Source: Acetobacteraceae bacterium
Lineage (GTDB): Bacteria > Pseudomonadota > Alphaproteobacteria > Acetobacterales > Acetobacteraceae
Direction: 5' to 3'
Length of the DNA stretch: 60,213 nt
NCBI GenBank assembly: GCA_022842185.1
Contig: JALHQB010000022.1
Coordinates: 1 to 60,213 of the forward strand
A program made the position numbers and the translations under genes. This document shows positions 43,159-51,850 of the stretch, piece by piece; the first letter of the stretch is position 1, and every line of letters starts with the position of its first letter. The notes under the pieces are model-generated. The model was not told the origin of the DNA. It worked only from the letters and a program-made list of their open reading frames with translations, and ran no database searches.

Positions 43159-44526
43159 ATGTCAAAGAAGCAATTGAAGCTCGGTGCCTTCCTGAGCACG
43201 CCAGGCAATCACCTCGCCGGCTGGCGCCATCCGGACGCCGCCACCGAGACCGACATGGATTTTGCCTGGTACATGCGCCTGGCGCAGATGGCCGAGAAGC
43301 ATCTGTACGACACCATCTTCTTCCAGGACACGGTGGCGGTCGCCGGTTCGGATGCGATGAAGGCCGGCGACATGACGCGCACACGGCTGTGCCGCACGGT
43401 GAAGCTGGAACCGACCGCCTGCCTCGCCGCCATGGCGGTCGGCACCACGCATATCGGCCTGGTGGCGACCGCGACGACGACCTTCAACGAGCCCTACAAC
43501 ATCGCCCGCCGCTTCGCGACGATCGACCACATCAGCAATGGGCGCTGCGGCTGGAATCTGGTGACGTCGCAGATCGAGGACGAGGCCGGGAACTTCAACC
43601 TCGACACCCATGTGGACCACGCGAAGCGCTACGAACGCGCCATCGAATTCTATGAAGTCGTCGCCGGGCTTTGGGATTCCTGGGAGGTCGATGCCTTCCT
43701 GAAGGACAAGGAAAGCGGCATCTGGTTCGACCACGACAAGATGCATTTCCTCGACCACCACGGCGCGCATTTCAATGTGCGCGGACCGCTGAACGTGTCC
43801 CGCACGCCGCAGGGCCGGCCGGTCGTGGCACAGGCGGGGTCGTCCGAACCGGGGCGGGAGCTTGCCGCGCGCACCGCCGACGTCGTCTTTACCGCGCAGA
43901 CGGAACTGGACGCCGCGCGGGAATTCTTCGCCGATGTGAAGGGCCGCACGGCAAGGTTCGGGCGCTCCCCGGACGACATCAAGATCATGCCTGGCATCAC
44001 GCCGGTGATCGGCCGCACCATGGAGGAAGCGCAGGAGAAGTACGACCAGCTCCAGGCGCTGCTGCCCGACGACGTCGCGCTGTCGGCGCTCGCGCGCTTC
44101 ACCCGCGGCATCGACATCTTCTCCTACCCGCTGGACGGCCCAATGCCCGACCTGCCGGAGGCGAATTCCGCCAAGTCGCGCCAGAAGCTGATCATGGACA
44201 TGGCGAAGAAGGGCAACATGACGCTGCGTCAGGTGGCGCGGTCCGTCTCCGCCGCGCAGGGCCATCGCGTGCTGGTCGGCACCGCGGACTACATCGCCGA
44301 CGAACTCCAGGAATGGCTGGAGAAGGATGCGGCAGACGGATTCAACGTCATCTGCAACTACTACCCGAAGCCGTTCGAGGATTTCTCGAACCTGGTGATC
44401 CCGGAACTGCAGCGCCGGGGCATCTTCCGCACGGCGTATGAAGGCAAGACGCTGCGCGAGAATCTGGGACTGCGGGTCCCGGAGAATCGCCATACCGCGG
44501 CGCGGCGGGCGCAGGCGGCGGATTGA
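43159..44526 (+). CDS. Second LLM-class flavin monooxygenase, NtaA/DszA family
   Basis: 455 residues starting MSKKQLKLGAFLSTPGNHLAGWRHP, eight bases after the binding-protein gene. Same blocks as the upstream paralogue: LYDTIFFQDTVAV, ATTTFNEPYNIARRFATIDHISNGRCGWNLVTS (about 98-130), RPVVAQAGSSEPGRELAA, and the tail AYEGKTLRENLGL, which the paralogue shows as AYEGRTLRENLGL. The shared tail and block spacing suggest duplication followed by divergence in substrate. Together with the binding protein this is a three-gene catabolic unit for an organic N or S compound; substrate unknown. Confidence 0.93.
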   Translation: MSKKQLKLGAFLSTPGNHLAGWRHPDAATETDMDFAWYMRLAQMAEKHLYDTIFFQDTVAVAGSDAMKAGDMTRTRLCRTVKLEPTACLAAMAVGTTHIGLVATATTTFNEPYNIARRFATIDHISNGRCGWNLVTSQIEDEAGNFNLDTHVDHAKRYERAIEFYEVVAGLWDSWEVDAFLKDKESGIWFDHDKMHFLDHHGAHFNVRGPLNVSRTPQGRPVVAQAGSSEPGRELAARTADVVFTAQTELDAAREFFADVKGRTARFGRSPDDIKIMPGITPVIGRTMEEAQEKYDQLQALLPDDVALSALARFTRGIDIFSYPLDGPMPDLPEANSAKSRQKLIMDMAKKGNMTLRQVARSVSAAQGHRVLVGTADYIADELQEWLEKDAADGFNVICNYYPKPFEDFSNLVIPELQRRGIFRTAYEGKTLRENLGLRVPENRHTAARRAQAAD

Positions 44527-44564
44527 GCGACGGCGCCCGCCGACCGCATCACTGGCATCGCATT

Positions 44565-44792
44565 TCAGTCCAGGACAATCCCCAGCAGCGATCGCATGGA
44601 ACCCCGCATCGGGACGGCAACGACCAGTATCACGATCGTGGCGCATGCCATCACAAGGCGGCGGACGACCACATCCTCGAACAGATCCTCGATATCGCCG
44701 TCCCACGCCCGGCGGATGGCGGCAACCAGGCGCCACACGGCAATGACGGCCAATACCGCGACAAAAACGATGATCCCCTCGACTGCGTCCAT
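44565..44792 (-). CDS. Small two-helix membrane protein
   Basis: 75 residues from ATG 44792 (MDAVEGIIVFVAVLAVIAVWRL). Two hydrophobic helices (about 5-25 and 45-62) flank an acidic segment, AWDGDIEDLFEDVVVRR. A longer in-frame reading begins at 44939 but its start lies in the dispersed repeat, so the short form is preferred. Not recognised. Convergent with the second monooxygenase. Confidence 0.5.
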   Translation of the reverse strand: MDAVEGIIVFVAVLAVIAVWRLVAAIRRAWDGDIEDLFEDVVVRRLVMACATIVILVVAVPMRGSMRSLLGIVLD

Positions 44793-44890
44793 GAAAGCTT
44801 CGGCAACAGGGCACGATGCGCTGGGGCCCGCCCCAACCTCGCGTCTTCGTGACCGCAGAATGTCCGGACCGGGCCGGCATTTCCAGACCC

Positions 44891-44956
44891 AGAGCGGATC
44901 GCGCCTGACTGAATCAGCCAGGCGCGTGAGGATGCTCATTTAAACAAGGACTTAGA
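44891..44956. repeat. Dispersed repeat family 2, copy interrupted by IS5-type element
   Basis: The block AGAGCGGATCGCGCCTGACT, then an inverted GCGCCTGACT/AGCCAGGCGC pair, GTGAGGATGCTC and AAACAAGGAC matches 58467-58569 block by block (GATCGCG..CTGACTG, CAGGCG, GTGA.GATGCTC, CAAACAAGG). The IS element starts inside this copy; the GAGTTGCTGGAGCGTTCTG just past the IS (45891 onward) resembles the continuation GAGTTCTGCG of the intact copy. Confidence 0.7.
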
Positions 44957-45888
44957 GCCTGACCCAAAAGTGTTTGTAGCGGCGGGGAGTGGTATGATTC
45001 TGTTGTGGTCGCCTTGTGATGGGGGGACGGCGATGTGGACGCAGGCGCACCGCGCGCGGCACGAGCAGTCGGCGGCAGACTACCCGAGCAGCCTGACGGA
45101 GGCGGAGTGGTCGGAGTTGGAACGGCTGATCCCACCGGCGCGACCTGGCGGGCGGCCTCGGGAGACGGACATGCGCGCGGCGAGCGATGCGCCGTTCTAT
45201 CTGCTGCGCACGGGTTGTCCTTGGCGTTACCTGCCGCGGGACGGGCGGTTCCCGCCGCGCAGCACGGTCTACAACATCTTCCGTGGCTTCCAGCGCGACG
45301 GCGTGTGGGAGGCGATCGCGGCAACGCTGGTCGAAGCCGAGCGCCAGCGTCAGGGACGCGAGCCCGATCCGAGCGCCGGTATCCTCGACAGCCAGACCGC
45401 TCGGGCGGCGGAAAGGGGGGGCCTGCGGCGGACCCGGTGGGCTACGACGCTGGCAAGCGGACCAAGGGGCGCAAGCGCCATCTGCTGACCGATACGCTGG
45501 GGCTTCCGCTGCGCGTGGTGGTGCATTCGGCCAGCATTCAGGACCGCGACGGTGCGGCGCTGGTGCTCGAAGGGCTGCGTTCGCGTTGCCCGCACCTCGA
45601 ACTCGTCTGCGCAGACGCAGGCTACCTCGCCCATCAGGTCAACGAAGCCGTCGCCACCGTTCCTGGACTTCGCATCGAGATCGTCAAACGCTCCGCGCCG
45701 AAGGGCTGGGAACTGCTGCCGCGTCGCTGGGTGATCGAGCGGACCTTCAGCTGGTTCGGCCGCAACCGACGCCTAGCCAAGGACTACGAGGGCATCGTCG
45801 AGGTCGCCCTCGCCTTCATCCACCTCGCCACGATCCAACTTCTTGTCCGACGATTGGCACGGATATGACCAATTTTGAGTCAGGCTCT
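44954..45888 (+). mobile_element. Complete IS5-family insertion sequence (IS427-like), about 935 bases
   Basis: Terminal inverted repeats start AGAGCCTGACCCAAAAG at 44954 and, on the other strand from 45888, AGAGCCTGACTCAAAAT: 15 of the first 16 bases match. Between them lies one frameshifted transposase. The flanks are CTTAG on the left and CTCAG on the right, compatible with a CTNAG target and TNA duplication of which one copy has changed. Inserted in a copy of repeat family 2. Confidence 0.88.
45033..45868 (+). CDS. IS5-family transposase in two frames (probable -1 frameshift)
   Basis: The first frame starts MWTQAHRARHEQSAADYPSS at ATG 45033 and carries the DUF4096 helix-turn-helix domain (LTEAEWSELERLIPP, LLRTGCPWRYLPRDGRFPP) to ILDSQTARAAE. 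At 45412-45421 an A3G7 run (AAAGGGGGGG) allows slippage by -1 into the second frame, which continues GGPAADPVGYDAGKRTKGRKRH and the DDE domain: DTLGLPLRVVV, ADAGYLAHQV with the second Asp, and RRWVIERTFSWFGRNRRLAKDYE with the catalytic Glu. Joined this way the product is about 278 residues. The first DDE Asp is in ILDSQTAR. IS427-group elements commonly use such slippage, so it is likely functional rather than broken. Confidence 0.85.
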
Positions 45889-46336
45889 CAGAGTTGCTGG
45901 AGCGTTCTGCCGATGTGGGCGCCGGGCCGGGAACGCTGTTCGGTCCTGATTTTGCCCGGTTTGTATCGACCGAACTCGAAAGTGGGGTCAAATGGTGCGG
46001 GGTCGGGCGCGCGACCGAACTAACCGCCAAGGGCAGGAAACCGGCAACATCCCGATCACTGGGACCGCAGCACATTTCTCTGAAACGCGTGAAGACCTGC
46101 TCATTGCAGCGTAACTCAAGCCCATAGACTCTGGCAAACCCGGCGCGTGTTCCTCGCGTCATCCAACGCGGATCAGGCGTCGCAAGGCGCCGCACAGCCC
46201 CTGAACTGACCGGGTTTGCAGCCTCGTGCTCACCAAGTCGGCAGGATGGGATCAAGGAACACTCTCGCTCGTGCCTCGATGGGTTGACGACCCCTCTCAT
46301 GCCTTGTTGCATTGCACTGCCTGCAAGGAATTCCGG
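45889..46336. other. Intergenic region without a supported gene
   Basis: About 450 bases between the IS element and the aminotransferase. It starts with the tail of repeat family 2. Open frames through it are short, lack Shine-Dalgarno sites and show no motif I recognise. It probably contains the aminotransferase promoter and old insertion debris. Confidence 0.6.
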
Positions 46337-47692
46337 ATGAGCTCGCCTGTTACGACATCGGCCAATCCCTCGAATGCCACGCAGTTCGGGATGGGGTCCG
46401 CGCGCGCCTTTGAACGCGCGAAGCATGTCGTGCCCGGCGGCAGCATGCGGAGCGCGACGTGGTTCGCACCGCATCCGCCATACGCCGCCCGTGGCGAGGG
46501 CTGCTGGATCGAGGATATCGACGGCCACCGCATCCTCGACTGCGCCAACAACTTCTTCTCCCTGATCCACGGCCACGCTTTCCCGCCTGCCGTGGAGGCA
46601 CTGCGTGACGTCATCGGCCGCGGCACCGCCTTTGGCCTGCCGACCGAGTATGAGACGGCGCTGGCCGAAGCGATCCGCGATCGAGCGCCACGCTGCGAAC
46701 ACGTCCGCTTCTGCAATTCCGGCACCGAGGCAGTGATGTTCGCCGTGAAGGCGGCGCGCGGGCTGACCGGCAGGCCCGCCATAGCGAAGATGGAAGGCGC
46801 CTATCACGGTGCCTACGACCATCTCGAAGTCAGTCTCGGCTCCGGCCCCGCCAATTGGGACGGGCCCGGCGGCGATCCTGCGGCGGTGGTCTATGACCGC
46901 GGCACGCCGCCGGGCGTGGCCAGTGACGTCGTAGTGCTGCCGTATGCCGACCCTGAGCGTTGCGCGGCCATCCTCGAGAGGGAAGGCCCGCGCTTGGCAG
47001 GCGTGGTGCTCGACACCCTCACCTCCAAGGCCGGCATGGTGCCGCCGCCACAGGGCACGCTGGATGCCATCCGCGACGCCTGCCGCCGGTACGGCATCAT
47101 GCTGATCTGCGACGAGGTCATCGGCTTTCGCCTGGCCCATGCCGGCGCGCATACAGTGTTCGGGCTTGAGCCAGACCTCATCGCCCTGGGCAAGATCATC
47201 GGCGGTGGGCTGCCTGTCGGCGCGGTCGCCGGACCCGCCGACCGCATGGCGGTGTTCGACCACACCCACGGCGCGCCGGCGGTGGCGCATGGCGGGACCT
47301 TCAGCGCCAATCCGCTGACCATGGTGGCCGGCCTGGTTACGCTGGAAGCCTTCGACAAGCCCGCGGTCGATCGGTTAAACCGCCTGGGCGACACGCTGCG
47401 CGCGCGCATCCACGCAGGCTTCGCGGCGGCCGGGATCGCGGCGCAGATGACCGGCTACGGCTCGCTGTTCCGCCTGCACCTGACCTCGGCCCCGATCACC
47501 GATTATCGATCCTGCTATCCGGACGCGCTGGCAAAAACGGCCATTCCGAAGATCCACCTCGCCATGCTCGACCGCGGCATACTGCTGACTCCGAACTGTT
47601 CCGGGTCGCTGTCCACACCGATGGGTGCGGCCGAGATCGACCTGATCGCCACCGCGCTGGTCGAGGAGACGACACGTGTGCTGGCATCCTGA
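46337..47692 (+). CDS. Class III aminotransferase, glutamate-1-semialdehyde aminomutase-like
   Basis: 451 residues from ATG 46337 (MSSPVTTSANPSNATQFG), behind AAGGAA. PLP fold type I: RFCNSGTEAVMFAVKAARG near 132-150 (phosphate-binding), EGAYHGAYDHLEVS near 160, LICDEVIGFRLAHAG near 255 with the pyridine-N Asp, and the PLP Lys in LIALGKIIGGGLPVGA near 283. HemL-like sequence, but the genomic setting beside a polyamine-type importer argues for a catabolic omega- or beta-amino acid transaminase rather than tetrapyrrole synthesis. First gene of an apparent five-gene operon. Confidence 0.92.
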   Translation: MSSPVTTSANPSNATQFGMGSARAFERAKHVVPGGSMRSATWFAPHPPYAARGEGCWIEDIDGHRILDCANNFFSLIHGHAFPPAVEALRDVIGRGTAFGLPTEYETALAEAIRDRAPRCEHVRFCNSGTEAVMFAVKAARGLTGRPAIAKMEGAYHGAYDHLEVSLGSGPANWDGPGGDPAAVVYDRGTPPGVASDVVVLPYADPERCAAILEREGPRLAGVVLDTLTSKAGMVPPPQGTLDAIRDACRRYGIMLICDEVIGFRLAHAGAHTVFGLEPDLIALGKIIGGGLPVGAVAGPADRMAVFDHTHGAPAVAHGGTFSANPLTMVAGLVTLEAFDKPAVDRLNRLGDTLRARIHAGFAAAGIAAQMTGYGSLFRLHLTSAPITDYRSCYPDALAKTAIPKIHLAMLDRGILLTPNCSGSLSTPMGAAEIDLIATALVEETTRVLAS

Positions 47693-47716
47693 CGTTGCCT
47701 TGCAGGGTCGGCAGCC

Positions 47717-48781
47717 TTGAGCTCGATCCATCTGAAGGGCGTGTCGCGGCACTACGGCGCCTTCGCCGCGGTGGACGACGTTTCCCTCGATGTGGAGCCG
47801 GGTGAGTTCGTCACCATCCTCGGCCCCAGCGGTTCGGGCAAAACGACCGTCCTGACCATGATTGCCGGCCTGAATCAGCTGACGGGCGGTTCCATCCATA
47901 TCGGCGGGCGCGACGTGACGGCGCTTCCGGCGGCCCAGCGCAACATCGGCCTGGTCTTCCAGAGCTACGCGCTGTTTCCGCACATGACGGTGTTCGACAA
48001 CGTCGCCTTTCCATTGTCGGTCCGTGGCATCGGTGCCACCGAGACACGCCGGCGCGTCGAGGAAGCCCTCGCGCGGGTGCGCCTGGACACTTTCGGCCGC
48101 CGCAAGCCGAGCCAATTGTCCGGCGGGCAGCAGCAGCGCGTGGCGTTGGCGCGGGCCATCGTGTTCCAGCCGGACATCCTGCTGCTCGACGAACCGCTCG
48201 GTGCGCTGGACCGCAAGTTGCGCGAGGAGGTGCAGGTCGAGCTGCGCCGCCTGCAGCGATCGCTCGGCATAACGACCATCCTTGTCACGCACGACCAGGA
48301 GGAAGCGCTGTCGCTTTCGGATCGCATCGTCGTGCTCGATCATGGCAAGGTGCAGCAGATCGCGGCGCCCCAGAATGCCTATCTGCGTCCGAGCAACCGC
48401 TTCGTCGCGGATTTCCTCGGCGCGGCGAATGTCTTCGAAGGACGCGTCGGGTCTGACGAACGGTCGATCGTCATGGATGGCGGCACCGTAATTCCCTGTG
48501 GTGCGGCCGCGCGGCGGCCGGGCACGCCCGTCACCGCCATCCTACGGCCAGAACGCCTGATCCTCGCAGCGGATGAGGCCATCGGCATTGTGCCGGCCAT
48601 GATCACGGAGAGCGTCTACCTCGGCCAGTTCGTGCGCTATCATGTCGAGACGCCGGCGGGACCCATGATCGCGGTCGCGCCTGGCGGAAACAATGGATTC
48701 GCCCCCGGCGCCCGTGTCAGCGCGACCTGGCAGCCGGATGATGTTTGGATCGTTGCGGATGGCGCCGCGCCGCCCGCATGA
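47717..48781 (+). CDS. Polyamine-type ABC transporter ATPase (PotA-like)
   Basis: 354 residues from TTG 47717 (MSSIHLKGVSRHYG), an unusual start, chosen because no ATG or GTG lies near and the alignment begins here. Walker A GPSGSGKTT at about 36-44, VFQSYALFPHMTVFDNV, signature LSGGQQQRVALARAIV, Walker B ILLLDEPLGALDRKLR, H-loop VTHDQEEALSLSDR. A TOBE domain follows from about 270. Twenty-four bases after the aminotransferase; it energises the two permeases downstream. Confidence 0.94.
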   Translation: MSSIHLKGVSRHYGAFAAVDDVSLDVEPGEFVTILGPSGSGKTTVLTMIAGLNQLTGGSIHIGGRDVTALPAAQRNIGLVFQSYALFPHMTVFDNVAFPLSVRGIGATETRRRVEEALARVRLDTFGRRKPSQLSGGQQQRVALARAIVFQPDILLLDEPLGALDRKLREEVQVELRRLQRSLGITTILVTHDQEEALSLSDRIVVLDHGKVQQIAAPQNAYLRPSNRFVADFLGAANVFEGRVGSDERSIVMDGGTVIPCGAAARRPGTPVTAILRPERLILAADEAIGIVPAMITESVYLGQFVRYHVETPAGPMIAVAPGGNNGFAPGARVSATWQPDDVWIVADGAAPPA

Positions 48782-48809
48782 GTTCCGCCGAGGATCGGCC
48801 AAGGGAGAC

Positions 48810-49853
48810 ATGAGCATGACCAGCAGGCGCACGATACTGAAGGCCACCGCCTTCGCAGCCATTCCCGGCGGGCTCGCTCTGCCGGGCATCGCCCGTGCCC
48901 AGGGCCAGGTGCGGGAGTTCCGCATGGTCGAGGCAGGCGGCCTGTCCGGCGATTCCATCGAGGCCGGCTACATTCGCCCCTTCACCGCGCGCACCGGCAT
49001 CAGAGTGATCCGCGAGAACCCAAATCCGCTCGGCAAGCTGCGCGCCATGGTCGAGTCGCGTAGCATCACCGCGGTGCTGTATGAATTGGGAAGCCTGTCG
49101 GTTGCCATCGCGAACGCGGCCAACCTGATCGAGCCGCTTGACTGGACCGCGATCAACCCCGAACCGATGTTCGAGGAAGCGAAGCTGCCCCACGCCTTCG
49201 GCTACCAGTACTATTCCACCATCATGGCCTGGCGCTCCGATGCGAAGCCGCTGACGAGCTGGGCGGATTTCTGGAATGTGCGCGACTTCCCGGGCAAGCG
49301 CACCCTGCCGGACAACGTCACCCTCGCCGTGCCGATGGCGCTGTTGGCCGACGGCGTGGCGCCGGGGGCGCTCTATCCGCTCGACCTGCGCCGTGCCTTC
49401 CGTAAGCTCGACCAGATCAAGGGCAGCGTCTCGGTTTGGTGGGCGGCAGGCGCGCAGCCGCCGCAGCTGCTGAAGGACAATGAGGTGCAGTACGCCGCCT
49501 CCTATTCGGGCCGCGTCGCCGGGCAGCCAGGGATCACCATCAGCTACGCGCAGGGTTTGCTCGACCTCGCCTATTTCGTCGTGCCGAAGGGCGCCAACCC
49601 GTCCGAGAAGGCCGCATCGATGGGCCTGCTGCACGAGATGTCGGTGGCCCGCAACCAGGCCGTGGCGGCCGAGGTCATCCCCTACACCGGTGCGAGCCCG
49701 ACCCTCGAAGCGCTGCTGCCGCAGGCGCGCCTTGGCGACTTCCCGACGACCAGCACGAACAAGGCGATTCAGGTGCTGGGCAATCCCGAATGGTGGGCGC
49801 AGAACCGCGACGCGGCGGAACGGCGCTGGCAGGAATTCAAGCTCGGGCTCTGA
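48810..49853 (+). CDS. Polyamine-type ABC transporter periplasmic binding protein (PotD/F-like)
   Basis: 347 residues from ATG 48810 behind AAGGGAGA. Tat-type signal MSMTSRRTILKATAFAA with cleavage after ARAQ (about 31). The SBP_bac_8-type body shows GYIRPFTARTGIRVIRENP, NPLGKLRAMVESRSITAVLYEL, TSWADFWNVRDFPGKRTLPD near 150, and the C-terminal NPEWWAQNRDAAERRWQEFK typical of PotD-like proteins. Binds a cationic or carboxylate amine in the periplasm. Gene order ATPase-binding protein-two permeases. Confidence 0.92.
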   Translation: MSMTSRRTILKATAFAAIPGGLALPGIARAQGQVREFRMVEAGGLSGDSIEAGYIRPFTARTGIRVIRENPNPLGKLRAMVESRSITAVLYELGSLSVAIANAANLIEPLDWTAINPEPMFEEAKLPHAFGYQYYSTIMAWRSDAKPLTSWADFWNVRDFPGKRTLPDNVTLAVPMALLADGVAPGALYPLDLRRAFRKLDQIKGSVSVWWAAGAQPPQLLKDNEVQYAASYSGRVAGQPGITISYAQGLLDLAYFVVPKGANPSEKAASMGLLHEMSVARNQAVAAEVIPYTGASPTLEALLPQARLGDFPTTSTNKAIQVLGNPEWWAQNRDAAERRWQEFKLGL

Positions 49854-49885
49854 ATGACGCGACGGTGGGAAGGGCAGGCAGCAGC

Positions 49886-50716
49886 ATGGCGATGATCCGA
49901 CGAATGCCGGCGGAATTCGGCTATGTCCTGCCCCTCCTGCTGCTCATGCTGGCGCTGTTCATCTTGCCCATCGCGCTGATGCTGGCGCGCAGCGTCACCC
50001 AGCCCGAATGGACGATCGAGCACTACCAGGACCTGATCGAGACCTCTGTTTATCTTCGCGTCCTTGGCCGCACGTTGCAGATCGCTCTGATCACCACGGT
50101 CGCCTGCGCATTGCTGGGTTATCCGCTGGCCTACTGGATGCGCGACCTGTCGCCCCAGCGGCAGGTGCTGGCGGTTGCGCTGGTGGTGTTGCCCTTCTGG
50201 ATCAGCATTCTCGTGCGGACCTATGCCTGGATTGTGGTGCTGGGTAATGCGGGGGTGGTGAACCGGGTGCTGCTCGACCTAGGGCTGGTCGGAGCGCCGG
50301 TCTCCTTTCTGTACAACGAACTCGGCGTGGTGATCGGTACCACCAACGTCCTGCTTCCCTTCCTTGTCCTGCCGCTCTTCGCTGCCATGGTGCGCATCGA
50401 CGACCGGTTGATGCAGGCGGCTGAATCGCTCGGAGCTAGTCGCGCGACCGTGTTCCGGAGGGTATTCTTCCCGCTCAGCCTCCCGGCGCTTGCGGCGGGG
50501 TCGATCCTTGTCTTCATCCTCACCTTCGGCTTCTTCATCACGCCGGCGATCCTGGGCGGCGGGCGCGTGCCTATGGTGGCCAATGCTCTCGACTTGCTGA
50601 TCAACCAATTCGCCCGCTGGGAGACAGCGGCGGCGCTGTCCACCGTACTGCTAGTGGTGACGCTCGCCTGCTTCGCGATGTCGCGCTGGATCGGCGCGCG
50701 CGGGGCCACGTCATGA
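49886..50716 (+). CDS. Polyamine-type ABC permease (PotB-like)
   Basis: 276 residues from ATG 49886 (MAMIRRMPAEFG). Six helices; the EAA loop is DDRLMQAAESLGASRATVFRRVFFPLSLPA (about 172-201). LVLPFWISILVRTYAWIVVLGNAGVVN (about 97-123) is the hallmark segment of PotB-type permeases. The stop overlaps the start of the second permease gene. Confidence 0.94.
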   Translation: MAMIRRMPAEFGYVLPLLLLMLALFILPIALMLARSVTQPEWTIEHYQDLIETSVYLRVLGRTLQIALITTVACALLGYPLAYWMRDLSPQRQVLAVALVVLPFWISILVRTYAWIVVLGNAGVVNRVLLDLGLVGAPVSFLYNELGVVIGTTNVLLPFLVLPLFAAMVRIDDRLMQAAESLGASRATVFRRVFFPLSLPALAAGSILVFILTFGFFITPAILGGGRVPMVANALDLLINQFARWETAAALSTVLLVVTLACFAMSRWIGARGATS

Positions 50717-51501
50717 CCCGCTTCCTACTCGCAGCGAGCGGCGTGCTTGTGCTGGCCTTCCTGTGCCTGCCGGCGCTGATCGTTATCCCGATGTCCTTCT
50801 CCAGCGCCAATTCTCTGGAGTTCCCACCACCGGGCTTCTCCCTGCGCTGGTACGAATCCTTTCTCGGCGATCCGCGCTGGGTGGCGGCGCTGAAGAATTC
50901 GGCGCTGATCGCGCTGGTGTCGAGCACCATCGCGCTGCTGCTGGGCAGCTTGGCGGCCTATGGTCTGGTGCGCGGGACCTTCCGCGGCCGCGCGCTGATC
51001 GAGGGCGTGTTCATCGCCCCGCTGGTGGTGCCGAGCGTGATCATCGCCGTTGCGCTCTACATTTTCTTCGCGCGGATCGGGCTGCTGGGCTCGCTGCCCG
51101 GCCTTATCATCGGCCACACGGTGCTCGGGGTGCCTTATGTCGTCCTGGTGATGTCGGTGGCCATCCGTTCATTTGACCACAGGATCGAACAGGTGGCGCT
51201 GAGCCTTGGCGCCTCGACGACCACGATGTTCCGCCGCGTGCTGTTGCCGAATATGCTGCCGAGTGTCTTTGCCGCCTGGATCTTCGCACTGATCGCGTCC
51301 TTCGACGAGGTGATCGTCACCCATTTCATCGCTGGACCATACGACACGGTGCCGAAGCGGATGTTCAACGAGCTGGTGCTCCAGGTGAATCCGACCATTA
51401 CCGCCATCGCGACACTCCTGATCGCGTTGAGCGTCGTGGCCATCGGCATAGTCGTGCTTCTGCTGCGGCGTGGTGGTGTCAAAATACAGTCGCTGACCTA
51501 G
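50713..51501 (+). CDS. Polyamine-type ABC permease (PotC-like)
   Basis: 262 residues starting MTRFLLAASGVLVLAFLCLP. The PotC signature LIVIPMSFSSANSLEFPPPGFSLRWYESFL is present at about 19-48, and the EAA loop reads DHRIEQVALSLGASTTTMFRRVLLPNMLPS (about 156-185). FDEVIVTHFIAGP near 202 is also conserved. Ends the importer operon; immediately beyond lies an IS5-type remnant. Confidence 0.94.
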   Translation: MTRFLLAASGVLVLAFLCLPALIVIPMSFSSANSLEFPPPGFSLRWYESFLGDPRWVAALKNSALIALVSSTIALLLGSLAAYGLVRGTFRGRALIEGVFIAPLVVPSVIIAVALYIFFARIGLLGSLPGLIIGHTVLGVPYVVLVMSVAIRSFDHRIEQVALSLGASTTTMFRRVLLPNMLPSVFAAWIFALIASFDEVIVTHFIAGPYDTVPKRMFNELVLQVNPTITAIATLLIALSVVAIGIVVLLLRRGGVKIQSLT

Positions 51502-51556
51502 GACGGATCGACATTGCGGATTCCCAATAGGTCGAAGTGCTGATTCATGGGGTTCC

Positions 51557-51850
51557 GTGTTTGAGCACGAGGCCGATGATGGGACGAAGCGATACGAGTT
51601 GAGCGAGGGGCAGTGGGCGCGCAGAGTGCCGCTGTTGCCGGGCAAGATGGGCGATGCGGGCCGGACGGCGGCGGACACCCGGCAGTTCGTCAACGGCTGC
51701 CTGTGGGTCCTGCGCGCCGGTGCGCACTGGAAAGACCTGCCGGAGCCATACGGCAAGTGGAAAACGGCGCACCGGCACTTGCCGACACCGACAAAGCTCT
51801 CGCACATGCCATTGTTCGGTCCAGCATCGCGGGCTTGCTTAGAGAGTGAT
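51557..51850 (+). pseudogene. IS5-family transposase remnant (N-terminal domain only)
   Basis: From GTG 51557 the frame gives KRYELSEGQWARRVPLLPGK, GDAGRTAADTRQFVNGCLWVL, AGAHWKDLPEPYGKWKTAHR, which is the DUF4096 N-terminal domain of IS5 (IS1031-like) transposases. The homology stops near 51780, well before the DDE catalytic domain, and the frame runs into unrelated sequence. It differs from the complete IS5-type element at 45 kb, so it is a separate, decayed insertion. Confidence 0.85.

Noticed and set aside
44954..51850. True composite transposon
   Set aside because: The two IS5-type sequences are different elements, and the second is a fragment without a recognisable end, so a matched pair is not shown.
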